Source: an uncultured Collinsella sp. (GTDB lineage: Bacteria > Actinomycetota > Coriobacteriia > Coriobacteriales > Coriobacteriaceae). From it: a stretch of 21,157 nt of DNA. The notes below the pieces were generated by a model. The model did not search any database, was not told where the DNA came from, and saw only the letters and a list, made by a program, of their open reading frames with translations. Numbering within the stretch: position 1 is the first letter of the stretch; the number at the start of each line of letters is the position of its first letter. Where the stretch lies: contig CATXJW010000035.1 in assembly GCA_958370325.1 (NCBI GenBank), positions 1-21,157 of the forward strand, in the 5' to 3' direction. Both the position numbers and the translations under genes were made by a program. This document shows, one piece after another, positions 13,832 through 21,157 of the stretch.

Positions 13832-14608
13832 TTATTCGCTCAATGGGCGCAATGACGCCTCCTCAAAATGGAAGGATCGCAAGTCGTCTTCTGTCTCGAT
13901 GCACGCGCGACCAAAGTCGTCGACCGTTTGAAAGATGCCACGCGCCAGCTCGTCCCCAGCGGGGGAACGGGCGATAACGTGATCCTCAATCCAATTGAGA
14001 TGACCGATATATTCGCCGTGGACCGGCGCGAGCGGTCCGGCGTCTTCTTCCATGGCGTTGAGACGCTCTGCCCATGTGTCTACAGCGTTCACGACCGCGT
14101 GATAGACCTCCTTGAGTAGCACATCGACGGCGGGCACATTCTCGTTGAGGTCCGAGAGACCGATTGCCGGCAGGCCGCCATCGGGAACCTCCGAAGGCAC
14201 ATAGTTCACATTGACGCCAATGCCGCAGACGGCGAAAGGTTTGCCTTCGTTATCGCGTGCGGCCTCGACCAGAATGCCGCCGAGCTTGCGTCCTCGCGCG
14301 ACCAGATCGTTGGGCCATTTGAGGCCAATCTCGTTTGCAAGACCCTGATTTTCGAGCGCCTCGAGCACCGCTAGGCCGCTGACGGCGGCAAGACCAGAGT
14401 ACTTGGCGGGATCAACACGTGGACGCAGGACAATCGAAAGCAATAGGTTGCCGGCGGTTGAATCCCACTTGTGGCCGCGCCGGCCGCGTCCTGCTGTCTG
14501 AGCCCGGGCGGCAAGTCCTGTGCCGTGTGGCGCTCCTTGTTTTCCTGCTTCGAGCAAGTCATCGTTGGTCGATCCGGTTACGTCGACTATCGTTAATTGG
14601 GCATCCAT
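13832..14608 (-). CDS. birA: Biotin--[acetyl-CoA-carboxylase] ligase (single-function type)
   Basis: Joins biotin, through biotinyl-AMP, to the target lysine of biotin carboxyl carrier proteins. 258 residues from the ATG at 14608; AAGGAGG lies 11 bases upstream (14620-14626). Longer in-frame starts run through that site and add no family sequence. Motifs: STNDDLL near 13-19, biotin/AMP loop GRGRRGHKW at 40-48, KWPND at 97-101, KLGGILVE at 108-115, and GIGVNVN near 129-135, then a small C-terminal beta domain. The N-terminal winged-helix DNA-binding domain of E. coli BirA is absent, so it should not act as a repressor itself. It is divergent from the fatty-acid operon, whose AccB (K124) is its obvious substrate. 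It converges on the str operon with only the str terminator between. No clear promoter was found for it in 14627-14780. Confidence 0.93.
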   Translation of the reverse strand: MDAQLTIVDVTGSTNDDLLEAGKQGAPHGTGLAARAQTAGRGRRGHKWDSTAGNLLLSIVLRPRVDPAKYSGLAAVSGLAVLEALENQGLANEIGLKWPNDLVARGRKLGGILVEAARDNEGKPFAVCGIGVNVNYVPSEVPDGGLPAIGLSDLNENVPAVDVLLKEVYHAVVNAVDTWAERLNAMEEDAGPLAPVHGEYIGHLNWIEDHVIARSPAGDELARGIFQTVDDFGRACIETEDDLRSFHFEEASLRPLSE

Positions 14609-14702
14609 AGCGGCTGCTACCTCCTTAATGAATAAGTGAATAACGCAATGGTGTCGAGAGACAGACACAATGTGAAGCCTTTGTCGCATTTGGACAATTT
14701 AA

Positions 14703-14721
14703 TGTTAACACGTCAACAACG
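14703..14721. repeat. Operator-like direct repeat, copy 1
   Basis: TGTTAACACGTCAACAACG. The first 16 bases form an imperfect palindrome, TGTTAAC / GTCAACA around AC. It differs by one base from copy 2, which starts 48 bases downstream. It lies where the -35 region of the fabH promoter would be, so it is a likely repressor or activator site; the regulator is not identified. Confidence 0.65.
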
Positions 14722-14733
14722 ACTGAAATGCGC

Positions 14734-14739
14734 TATCCT
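14734..14739 (+). promoter_or_regulatory. Candidate -10 element of the fab operon
   Basis: TATCCT is the same hexamer as the -10 of the str promoter. No good -35 lies 16-18 bases upstream, as that region is occupied by repeat copy 1. This would fit a promoter needing help or one masked by a regulator. It is a low-confidence site. Confidence 0.35.
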
Positions 14740-14750
14740 CTCTTGGTCGA

Positions 14751-14769
14751 TGTAAACACGTCAACAACG
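14751..14769. repeat. Operator-like direct repeat, copy 2
   Basis: TGTAAACACGTCAACAACG is identical to copy 1 at 18 of 19 positions. It lies between the presumed transcription start (near 14746) and the fabH ribosome site (14773-14778), where a bound repressor would block transcription. Confidence 0.65.
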
Positions 14770-14784
14770 CAAAGGAGGTTAGTG

Positions 14785-15744
14785 ATGGGTTTCACGATTC
14801 TTGGAACAGGCTCGGCGCTTCCTGCGCGCAGTGTTCCCAATGACGAGCTGTCCGAGTTCCTCGATACCTCGGATGAGTGGATTTTTACCCGCACCGGTAT
14901 CAAGAGCCGCCACGTCTGCACCACTGAGTCACTCGACGACCTCGCCGTGGCAGCGAGCGAGCAAGCGCTCCAGACGTCCGGAATCGATGCGAGCCAGCTG
15001 GATCTTATCGTCTGTTCGACGACGACGGGCGATCATCTCGTTCCCGCCGAAGCGTGCGCCGTTGCTGAGCGCCTGGGTGCCACATGTCCTGCCTTCGACG
15101 TTTCAGCGGCTTGTGCCGGCTTCGTATTTGCGCTCGATGTCGCCGAGGGCTATATCGCTCGCGGTCGCGCCAAGCACGTGCTGGTCGTAGCCGCCGAGCA
15201 GATGACGCGCGCGCTCGATTGGACCGATCGTGCCACGTGCGTGCTCTTTGGCGATGGCGCGGGCGCTGCGGTCATAGAGGCTGGGGGAGAGAATCCCCTT
15301 GCTGTTGAGCTTTCGACGTCGCCTGACGTCGAAACACTGCGCGTCCCCGGATTGGCGGGCTCCTCGCCGTATAAGACGGTGCAGGACTGCGAAAGCGTGC
15401 TTTCCATGAACGGCCGTCGCGTCTTCAAGTTTGGCGTCAATGCCATCTGCGACACGGTCAACAAGCTCGCCTGCGACGCGAGCATCGCGGTCGAGGACAT
15501 CGACCGCTTTGTATTCCATCAGGCTAACGAACGAATCTTGAGCCAGGCAGTCAAGCGCCTGGGTGTGCCGGACGACCGTGTGGTCCGAACGTTGCGTGAA
15601 ACTGGCAACATCTCGAGCGCCTGTATTCCGCTTGCTCTCGATCGACTGGCAAATACCGGCGCGCTGCACGCGGGCGACACCATCGCCCTGGTCGGATTTG
15701 GCGCCGGCTTGGATGTAGGTGGCTATCTACTTCGCTGGAAGTAG
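14785..15744 (+). CDS. fabH: 3-oxoacyl-[acyl-carrier-protein] synthase III
   Basis: KAS III condenses acetyl-CoA (or a branched acyl-CoA) with malonyl-ACP, the first step of type II fatty-acid synthesis. 319 residues, normal length. Catalytic triad C110 (in SAACAGF), H245 (in FHQANERIL) and N275 (in TGNISS); the glycine-rich C-terminus GFGAGLDVGGYLLRWK is complete. AGGAGG (14773-14778) is 6 bases before ATG 14785, while an in-frame ATG at 14728 falls in the promoter region and is rejected. First gene of the fab operon and, in this operon type, the usual first control point. The choice between straight and branched primer cannot be read safely from sequence. Confidence 0.96.
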   Translation: MGFTILGTGSALPARSVPNDELSEFLDTSDEWIFTRTGIKSRHVCTTESLDDLAVAASEQALQTSGIDASQLDLIVCSTTTGDHLVPAEACAVAERLGATCPAFDVSAACAGFVFALDVAEGYIARGRAKHVLVVAAEQMTRALDWTDRATCVLFGDGAGAAVIEAGGENPLAVELSTSPDVETLRVPGLAGSSPYKTVQDCESVLSMNGRRVFKFGVNAICDTVNKLACDASIAVEDIDRFVFHQANERILSQAVKRLGVPDDRVVRTLRETGNISSACIPLALDRLANTGALHAGDTIALVGFGAGLDVGGYLLRWK

Positions 15745-15796
15745 TTGCACATAGGAAATGAAAACGCCCCTGGGGCACAAACAAAGGAGAACTACC

Positions 15797-16033
15797 ATGG
15801 CAGATCAGAAGACCTTCGAGCGCGTTTGCGACGTTATCCGCGAGACCGCCGGCCTTGACGATGTCGAGATGAAGCCCGAGTCCACGCTCGAGGAGATTGG
15901 CCTCGACAGCCTGGGTACCGTCGAGATCCTCGTTGCCGTCGAGGACGAGTTTGGTATTGAGCTCGATACCGAGGAGAATCCCAAGACGGTCGGCGAGTTC
16001 GTCGATACGGTCGAGGCGGCATTGGAGAAGTAG
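15797..16033 (+). CDS. acpP: Acyl carrier protein
   Basis: Small acidic carrier of growing acyl chains in type II fatty-acid synthesis, 78 residues. The phosphopantetheine site is S38 in GLDSLGTVE (Gly in place of the more common Asp after DSL). AAAGGAGA (15783-15790) precedes ATG 15797. A short GCCCCTGGGGC palindrome (15766-15776) lies in the 52-base gap after fabH. Its presence beside fabK and fabD marks it as the fatty-acid ACP rather than a secondary-metabolism carrier. Confidence 0.95.
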   Translation: MADQKTFERVCDVIRETAGLDDVEMKPESTLEEIGLDSLGTVEILVAVEDEFGIELDTEENPKTVGEFVDTVEAALEK

Positions 16034-16035
16034 TG

Positions 16036-16980
16036 ATGCTCAAGTCTCCTCTCTGCGATCTGCTCGGCATCGAAAAGCCTGTGTTCCAGGGCGGCATGGC
16101 CTGGATTGCTGACGCCTCGCTGGCATCGGCCGTGTCCGAGGCAGGCGGCTTAGGCATTATCGCGGCCATGAATGCCGATGCCAACTGGCTGCGCGATCAG
16201 ATTCACGAGCTGCGCGCCAAGACGGATAAGCCCTTTGGCGTCAACGTTATGCTCATGAGCCCGTTTGTCGACGAGGTCGCACAAGTGGTGATTGATGAGC
16301 GGGTGCCCGTTGTGGTGACCGGCGCCGGCAATCCCACCAAGTACATGAAGGCGTGGAACGAGGCGGGCATCAAGGTCATCCCGGTCGTTGCCTCGGTGGC
16401 GCTGGCGCGTCTCGTGGCGCGTCGCGGAGCTACTGCCGTGGTTGCCGAGGGCACCGAATCGGGCGGCCATATTGGCGAGACCTCGACGATGGCACTGGTC
16501 CCGCAGGTTGTCGATGCGGTCGATATTCCCGTGGTTGCGGCTGGCGGTATCGCCGATGGCCGCGGTGTGGCGGCCGCCTTTATGCTCGGCGCTGCCGGCG
16601 TCCAGGTGGGAACACGTTTTCTGGTCGCAAACGAGTGCACCGTATCCGAACAGTACAAAGAGCTGGTGCTCAAGGCAGGCGACACGTCGACGCGTGCGAC
16701 CGGTCGCTCGACGGGACATCCGGTTCGCGCCCTCAAGAGTCCCTTCACCAACGCGTATGCCAAGAACGAGGCGGCGGGCGCAAGCCCCGAGGAGCTCGGG
16801 GCCATGGGCACGGGTGCCCTTCGCAAGGCCGCCAAGGACGGCAATTACGAGGAGGGTTCGTATTTGTGCGGACAGATTGCCGGCATGGTCAACGAGCGCC
16901 AGAGCGCACGCGAAATCGTCGACAACCTGGTCGATGGCGCCGAGCACGTCCTGAAGGGTGCGTCCGCATGGGTAGCGTAG
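16036..16980 (+). CDS. fabK: Enoyl-[acyl-carrier-protein] reductase II (FabK, FMN-dependent)
   Basis: Reduces trans-2-enoyl-ACP in the last step of each elongation cycle, using FMN and NAD(P)H. 314 residues of the nitronate monooxygenase-like TIM-barrel family. Motifs: FQGGMAWIAD (17-26), GVNVMLMSP near 68-76, EGTESGGHIGE near 138-148 with H145 matching the active-site His of pneumococcal FabK, AAGGIADGRG, and GVQVGTRFL. ATG 16036 follows GGAGAAG (16024-16030); the GTG at 16033 overlaps the acpP stop and is less likely. Its place in the fab operon rules out a plain nitronate monooxygenase. FabK enzymes are not inhibited by triclosan, unlike FabI. Confidence 0.95.
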   Translation: MLKSPLCDLLGIEKPVFQGGMAWIADASLASAVSEAGGLGIIAAMNADANWLRDQIHELRAKTDKPFGVNVMLMSPFVDEVAQVVIDERVPVVVTGAGNPTKYMKAWNEAGIKVIPVVASVALARLVARRGATAVVAEGTESGGHIGETSTMALVPQVVDAVDIPVVAAGGIADGRGVAAAFMLGAAGVQVGTRFLVANECTVSEQYKELVLKAGDTSTRATGRSTGHPVRALKSPFTNAYAKNEAAGASPEELGAMGTGALRKAAKDGNYEEGSYLCGQIAGMVNERQSAREIVDNLVDGAEHVLKGASAWVA

Positions 16981-17894
16981 CGTTTCTATTTGCCGGTCAG
17001 GGTGCCCAGCATCCCGCGATGGGCGTCGACCTCATCGAAGCATCGCCGGCGGCTGCCGAGGTGTTCGCCATTGCCAACGAGGTACGCCCAGGGACCAGCG
17101 AGCAGTGCCGGAGCGCCTCCAAGGAGGAGCTCTCGCAGACCGAGAACACGCAGCCTTGCGTGTTCGTGCACGACTTGGCTGTCGCCGTCGCCCTGCGCGA
17201 GCGCGGCGTGGTGCCTGCCGCCTGTGCGGGATTCTCACTGGGCGAGGTCGCTGCACTCACCTTTGCGGGGGCATTCGATACGCGAGCGGGTTTTGAGCTC
17301 GTATGTGAGCGCGCGGCATTGATGGCCACGGCGGCCGAGCGTCACCCCGGCGGCATGCGCGCCATCATCAAGCTCGATGCGGCGCAAGTCGAGAACCTGG
17401 CTGCGCAGGCCGACGAGGACTGCTGGCCGGTCAACTACAACAGCCCCCAGCAGACGGTTGTGGCTGGAGCGCCCGATGCGTTGCAGACCCTCGACGTCCT
17501 GGTAAAAGAGGCTGGCGGTCGCGCCATGAAGGTCGCGGTGTCGGGTGCATTCCATAGCCCCTATATGGCCGAGGCGACCTGTGGCCTTGCTGCATATATC
17601 GAGGCCGGTCACGCGCCGTCCCCGTTGCTCATTCCTGTTATGGCAAACATGACGGCAGCGCCCTATCCGGCCGACCCGCAGGCGGCATCGGAGGTGCTGG
17701 CCAACCAGGTGAGTCATGCCGTGCGCTGGGTCGACACGCTGCATGCCCTGCAGGATCAAGGCATCGACACGTTTATTGAGGTCGGCCCTGGCAAAACGCT
17801 GTCGGGCTTGGTCAAGCGTACGCTGAGCGACGTTCGCGTGTATTCGTGCGAAACGGCCGAGCAGGTCGCAGCTATTGCCGACGAGCTCGCATAG
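16968..17894 (+). CDS. fabD: Malonyl-CoA--acyl-carrier-protein transacylase
   Basis: Moves malonyl groups from CoA to ACP to supply the condensing enzymes. 308 residues. GQGAQHPAMG near 10-19 (oxyanion Gln), catalytic S90 in GFSLGE, R115 in CERAALM, H196 in GAFHSPYM, and the late VGPGKTLSGLVKR motif. ATG 16968 gives the standard MGSVAFLFAGQG beginning and overlaps fabK by 13 bases, so translation is probably coupled. A longer in-frame reading upstream runs through fabK in another frame and is not real. Confidence 0.95.
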   Translation: MGSVAFLFAGQGAQHPAMGVDLIEASPAAAEVFAIANEVRPGTSEQCRSASKEELSQTENTQPCVFVHDLAVAVALRERGVVPAACAGFSLGEVAALTFAGAFDTRAGFELVCERAALMATAAERHPGGMRAIIKLDAAQVENLAAQADEDCWPVNYNSPQQTVVAGAPDALQTLDVLVKEAGGRAMKVAVSGAFHSPYMAEATCGLAAYIEAGHAPSPLLIPVMANMTAAPYPADPQAASEVLANQVSHAVRWVDTLHALQDQGIDTFIEVGPGKTLSGLVKRTLSDVRVYSCETAEQVAAIADELA

Positions 17895-17924
17895 TCCACA
17901 GAGCTGTAACCCGAAAGGAATGAC

Positions 17925-18698
17925 ATGGGCAACTTGAACAACGGCGCGCTCGAGCGCAACGACTCACGTCGCGTGGCACTGGTCACGGGCGCCTCGCGCG
18001 GTATCGGTCGCGCTTGTGCCGTGGGCCTGGCGGAGGATGGCTACGATATCGCCGTCGTCTATGCCGGTAGCGTCGATGCGGCACGCGAGACGTGCGAAGC
18101 CTGTGAGGCGGCTGGCGCCACGGCGCGTGCATATCAATGTGACGTGGCCGACCCCGATGCCGTCAACGCGTGCGTGGAGACGGTCCTGAGTGACTTCGGC
18201 TCAATCTGGGCGCTCGTCAACAATGCCGGCATCACGCGCGACGGCCTGCTCATGCGTATGGGCGACGATGCCTTCGACCGCGTGCTCGATGTCAATCTCA
18301 AGGGCACGTTCAACACGACGCGTGCGCTCACCAAGACCTTTATGCGCCAGCGCGGCGGTTGCGTCGTCAACATGAGCTCGGTCGTGGGCCTAATGGGTAA
18401 TGCCGGGCAGGCCAACTACGCCGCCTCCAAGGCAGGCGTGATAGGGCTTACCAAGGCGGTGGCGCGCGAGCTTGCGCCCCGCGGCGTACGAGTGAACGCG
18501 GTCGCCCCCGGGTTTGTCGAGACCGATATGACGGCAAAGCTATCGGATAAGGTGCGTGCGGCGTGCGAGGAGCAGATTCCCCTGAGGCGCATGGCGCGCC
18601 CCGAGGAAGTGGCCGGCGTGGTGCGCTTTTTGGCGAGTGATGCGGCTACCTACATTACGGGCGAGGTCGTGCGCGTCGACGGCGGAATGGCGATGTAG
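17925..18698 (+). CDS. fabG: 3-oxoacyl-[acyl-carrier-protein] reductase
   Basis: NADPH-dependent reduction of 3-oxoacyl-ACP, a short-chain dehydrogenase of 257 residues. Cofactor loop TGASRGIG at 21-28, NNAG at 99-102, catalytic N124, S152, Y165 and K169, and PGFVETDM near the substrate lid. There are about 14 residues before the usual VALVTG beginning, but no better start is seen; AAAGGAA (17914-17920) precedes ATG 17925. It follows fabD by 30 bases. Confidence 0.96.
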   Translation: MGNLNNGALERNDSRRVALVTGASRGIGRACAVGLAEDGYDIAVVYAGSVDAARETCEACEAAGATARAYQCDVADPDAVNACVETVLSDFGSIWALVNNAGITRDGLLMRMGDDAFDRVLDVNLKGTFNTTRALTKTFMRQRGGCVVNMSSVVGLMGNAGQANYAASKAGVIGLTKAVARELAPRGVRVNAVAPGFVETDMTAKLSDKVRAACEEQIPLRRMARPEEVAGVVRFLASDAATYITGEVVRVDGGMAM

Positions 18699-18737
18699 AA
18701 ACCAGGGCCGAACAACGGCTTGAATGAGGAGACCATG

Positions 18738-19985
18738 ATGGAACAGAGAGTTGCAATCACCGGTATTGGTGCCGTATCGCCGCTCGGTAACACGGCGCTT
18801 GCTACCTGGGCGGCCATGTGCGCCGGCACGTGCGGTATCGGCCCGATCACGCACTTCGATACCGATGCGTTTGCCGTCAAGGTGGCGGCCGAGGTCAAGG
18901 GTTTTGACGGCAACGAGTACTTTGGCAAGCGTGACGCCAAGCACCTGGACCCCTGCGTTCAGTTTGCACTGGCGGCGTCGGACGAGGCCATGCACGATGC
19001 GGGCTTTGATGTCGAGGGCGCCATCGATCGCGAGCGCCTGGGCGTCTACGTGGGTTCGGGCGTGGGCGGCATGCAGACACTCGTCGACAACGTCCACACG
19101 ATTGCCGACCGTGGGCCCCGCCGCGCATCGCCCTATATGATCGCGATGATGATCCCCAATATGGCTTCGGGCAATATCGCAATCCGCCACAAGGCAAAGG
19201 GCCCGACCCTGCCCGTGGTGACCGCCTGCGCGACCTCGGCCCATGCCGTGGGCGAGGCGTTCCGCGCCATCAAGCATGGCTATGCCGATGCGATTCTCGC
19301 CGGCGGTGCCGAGGCCGCAATCATCCCCGATGCCGTTGCGGGCTTTACATCCTGTCGTGCTCTCACCACTAATCCTGACCCGTCGACGGCATGCCGTCCG
19401 TTCGATGCAGACCGCGACGGCTTTGTGATGGGCGAGGGCGCCTGCGTGCTGGTTCTCGAGAGCATGGAGCATGCGCAGGTGCGCGGTGCGCACATTTATG
19501 CCGAGGTCGTGGGCTACGGCAACACCGATGATGCCTATCACATCACGAGTCCCGATCCGGACGCGGCAGGTATCGCCCGTGCGATATCGCTGGCGGTGGC
19601 CGAGGGCGACGTTAAACCTTCCGAGGGCCTCTACATCAACGCCCACGGCACCTCGACCAAGCTCAACGATTCGTCCGAGACGGCGGGCATTAAGCGTGCA
19701 CTCGGCGAGGACGCAGCGCGCGCCGCACATGTCTCGTCGACCAAGTCGATGACCGGCCACATGATCGGTGCTACGGGTGCCATCGAGGTCATGGCCTGTG
19801 CCATGGCGCTCGAGCAGGGCGTGGTGCCCCCGACCATTAACTACCACACGCCCGATCCCGCCTGCGATCTTGATTACACGCCTAATCGAGCGGTTCGCGC
19901 CGACCTTACCTGGGCGCTTTCGACCAATCTGGGCTTTGGCGGACACAATGCCGCCATCGCGCTGCGTAGATATGCAAGGAGCTAG
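18738..19985 (+). CDS. fabF: 3-oxoacyl-[acyl-carrier-protein] synthase II
   Basis: KAS II, the elongating condensing enzyme. 415 residues, normal length. Catalytic C164 in VTACATSAHA, H303 in NAHGTSTKLND, and H341 in TKSMTGHMIGATG, with the final NLGFGGHNA motif intact. Of three in-frame starts (TTG 18720, ATG 18735, ATG 18738), the last is 6 bases from AGGAG (18727-18731) and gives the usual MEQRVAITGIG. The C-H-H triad fits KAS II/KAS I; gene order and length favour FabF. It ends 3 bases before accB. Confidence 0.96.
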   Translation: MEQRVAITGIGAVSPLGNTALATWAAMCAGTCGIGPITHFDTDAFAVKVAAEVKGFDGNEYFGKRDAKHLDPCVQFALAASDEAMHDAGFDVEGAIDRERLGVYVGSGVGGMQTLVDNVHTIADRGPRRASPYMIAMMIPNMASGNIAIRHKAKGPTLPVVTACATSAHAVGEAFRAIKHGYADAILAGGAEAAIIPDAVAGFTSCRALTTNPDPSTACRPFDADRDGFVMGEGACVLVLESMEHAQVRGAHIYAEVVGYGNTDDAYHITSPDPDAAGIARAISLAVAEGDVKPSEGLYINAHGTSTKLNDSSETAGIKRALGEDAARAAHVSSTKSMTGHMIGATGAIEVMACAMALEQGVVPPTINYHTPDPACDLDYTPNRAVRADLTWALSTNLGFGGHNAAIALRRYARS

Positions 19986-19988
19986 AGC

Positions 19989-20465
19989 ATGGATTCCAAA
20001 AGACTTGCCGAGATAGCCGATGTGATGGAGGACCGCGGCCTCACGCGCGTGCGCGTTGAGGAGCCCGATGGCACCGCGGTCGAGCTCGAGCGCGCGAGCG
20101 CCGCACAGCCGGTTGCCGTGCCCATGCCTATGCCGGGTGCAGTAACTGCTCCGGCGGTGGCCCCTGTCGCCATGCCTGCCGCCGCACCGGAGCCCGTCGC
20201 GCAGGCGCCTGCCGCTGCACCGGAGCCCAAGGGCACCGAGGTGACTGCTCCCATGGTCGGCGTTTTCTATGCTGCCCCGGCGCCGGGCGACGAACCGTTT
20301 GTGCACGTGGGCTCCAAGGTCAAAGCCGGCGAGACTCTCTGCATCATCGAGGCCATGAAGGTTCTCAACGAGGTGACGGCAGAGGCGGATGGCGAGGTGC
20401 TCGAGATTTGCGTGGCCGATGGCGACCTCGTGGAGTTTGGAAGCTGCCTCATGAGAATCGGATAG
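19989..20465 (+). CDS. accB: Biotin carboxyl carrier protein of acetyl-CoA carboxylase
   Basis: Carries biotin between the biotin carboxylase and carboxyltransferase parts of acetyl-CoA carboxylase, which makes malonyl-CoA. 158 residues: a short N-terminal segment (1-36), an Ala/Pro-rich swinging linker (about 37-80), and a biotinyl domain (about 83-158) with EAMK at 121-124, K124 being the biotin site. AAGGAG (19976-19981) lies in the end of fabF, 7 bases before ATG 19989. The upstream divergent BirA is the predicted ligase. Confidence 0.96.
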   Translation: MDSKRLAEIADVMEDRGLTRVRVEEPDGTAVELERASAAQPVAVPMPMPGAVTAPAVAPVAMPAAAPEPVAQAPAAAPEPKGTEVTAPMVGVFYAAPAPGDEPFVHVGSKVKAGETLCIIEAMKVLNEVTAEADGEVLEICVADGDLVEFGSCLMRIG

Positions 20466-20474
20466 GTGATATCC

Positions 20475-20897
20475 ATGAACAAAGAAGAGCTTAAAGAACT
20501 GTTACCGCATCGCGAGCCGATGCTTTTGCTCGACGAAGCCGAGCTGGTGGGCGACGAGGCCCACGGCAAGATCACGATTACGGGCGACGAGTACTTTTTG
20601 CAGGGGCATTTTCCGGGAAACCCGGTGGTCCCCGGTGTGATCCAGTGCGAGATGCTCGCCCAGAACTGCTGCGTGCTGCTGATGGGCGATGAGGAAGCGC
20701 GTGGTGCGACACCGTTCTATACGAGCCTGGACAAGGTGCGCTTTAAGCGTCCAGTACGCCCGGGCGACACGGTGGACCTGGTGTGCTCTATCACGCGTGC
20801 GCGCGGGCCGTTCCGCTTTGCGACGGGTACCGCGAGCGTCAACGGTGAGGTTTGCTGCCGCGCCGATATGTCTTTTGCACTCATGCACGAAAGTTAA
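20475..20897 (+). CDS. fabZ: 3-hydroxyacyl-[acyl-carrier-protein] dehydratase
   Basis: Dehydrates 3-hydroxyacyl-ACP to trans-2-enoyl-ACP. 140 residues, one hot-dog fold. Active-site H45 in GHFPGNPVVPG and E59 in IQCEMLAQ. ATG 20475 is chosen because an AGGTGA stretch sits 5-6 bases upstream and it gives the usual start (MNKEELKELLPHR). A GTG at 20466, right after the accB stop, would add three residues. No fabA or fabM is seen in the window, so the source of unsaturated fatty acids is not shown here. Confidence 0.94.
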   Translation: MNKEELKELLPHREPMLLLDEAELVGDEAHGKITITGDEYFLQGHFPGNPVVPGVIQCEMLAQNCCVLLMGDEEARGATPFYTSLDKVRFKRPVRPGDTVDLVCSITRARGPFRFATGTASVNGEVCCRADMSFALMHES

Positions 20898-20906
20898 GGA
20901 AGGCTC

Positions 20907-21157
20907 ATGTTCGACAAAGTGCTCATCGCCAACCGCGGCGAGGTCGCGGTCCGTGTTATCCGCGCGTGCCGCGATATGGGCATCAAGACCGTCGCCGTTT
21001 ACTCCACGGCCGATGCGGACGCGCTGCACGTGCAGCTTGCCGACGAGGCGTATTGCATCGGTGGCCCGCGTCTTGCCGAGAGCTACCTCAACGACGATGC
21101 CGTGCTCACCTGTGCCGTAAAGTCGGGAGCTAAGGCAATTCATCCCGGCTATGGCTT
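20907..21157 (+). CDS. accC: Biotin carboxylase of acetyl-CoA carboxylase (partial, runs off the window)
   Basis: The first 83 codons of the ATP-dependent enzyme that carboxylates the biotin of AccB. The N-terminal MFDKVLIANRGEVAVRVIRA and later IHPGYG are diagnostic of the biotin carboxylase N-terminal domain. AAGGAAGG precedes ATG 20907, 9 bases after the fabZ stop. No stop is reached before 21157. accD and accA are expected beyond the edge by comparison with similar operons, but are not seen. Confidence 0.95.
   Translation, partial: MFDKVLIANRGEVAVRVIRACRDMGIKTVAVYSTADADALHVQLADEAYCIGGPRLAESYLNDDAVLTCAVKSGAKAIHPGYG

Noticed and set aside
14651..14668. GTGTC/GACAC hairpin in the birA leader.
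   Set aside because: Five pairs with an 8-base loop is within chance for this base composition.
16353..16967. An apparent long N-terminal extension of FabD.
   Set aside because: The upstream part is the out-of-frame reading of fabK. The family start MGSVAFLFAGQG begins at 16968.
18540..20306. A 588-codon minus-strand frame over fabG, fabF and accB.
   Set aside because: A mirror of GC-rich coding sequence on the plus strand, rich in Arg, His and Gly with no family character.

Overview
The window comes from a moderately high-GC actinobacterial chromosome. It most resembles a gut Coriobacteriia such as Collinsella. This is an inference from four things: actinobacterial-type beta/beta' sequences, the many GAG/GCC/CTC-type codons, a FabK-based type II fatty-acid operon, and the rpoBC-str neighbourhood. 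No species can be fixed without a database.

Layout. (1) 1-8226: rpoB and rpoC, encoding the beta and beta' subunits of RNA polymerase, closed by a strong intrinsic terminator. (2) 8227-10007: a small module with its own ECF-type promoter, an ECF sigma factor gene and an overlapping gene for a single-span membrane protein that is probably its anti-sigma partner, closed by its own terminator. It interrupts the usual rpoC-rpsL junction. (3) 10008-13778: a str operon made of rpsL, rpsG, fusA and rpsJ, with a good housekeeping promoter at 10182-10210 and a strong terminator after rpsJ. There is no tuf, and rpsJ is cut off from the rest of the S10 cluster. (4) 13832-14608, minus strand: birA, a biotin-protein ligase without the DNA-binding domain. 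(5) 14609-21157: a divergent control region with two near-identical 19-bp repeats, then fabH-acpP-fabK-fabD-fabG-fabF-accB-fabZ-accC, with accC running off the end. This is the gene order of the Streptococcus/Clostridium fatty-acid operon. BirA would biotinylate the AccB encoded in the same neighbourhood.

Main points of interest. The beta' subunit carries a long C-terminal extension. It contains a helix-hairpin-helix segment that aligns without gaps to the C-terminal domain of the alpha subunit (alpha-CTD) and keeps residues matching E. coli alpha R265, N268, G296 and K298. The RNA polymerase active-centre surroundings are also unusual. Fork loop 2 of beta is replaced by a longer unrelated segment, the bridge helix has several changes at normally fixed positions, and the trigger loop has Ile for the usual Phe. 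Ribosomal protein S12 has Arg at position 88, where a Lys-to-Arg change is known to give streptomycin resistance in other bacteria. Further points are the ECF promoter in front of the sigma gene, the detached rpsJ, and the operator-like repeats before fabH.

No tRNA, rRNA, CRISPR array, insertion sequence or phage gene was seen. Comparisons with other species' sequences are from memory and were not computed.
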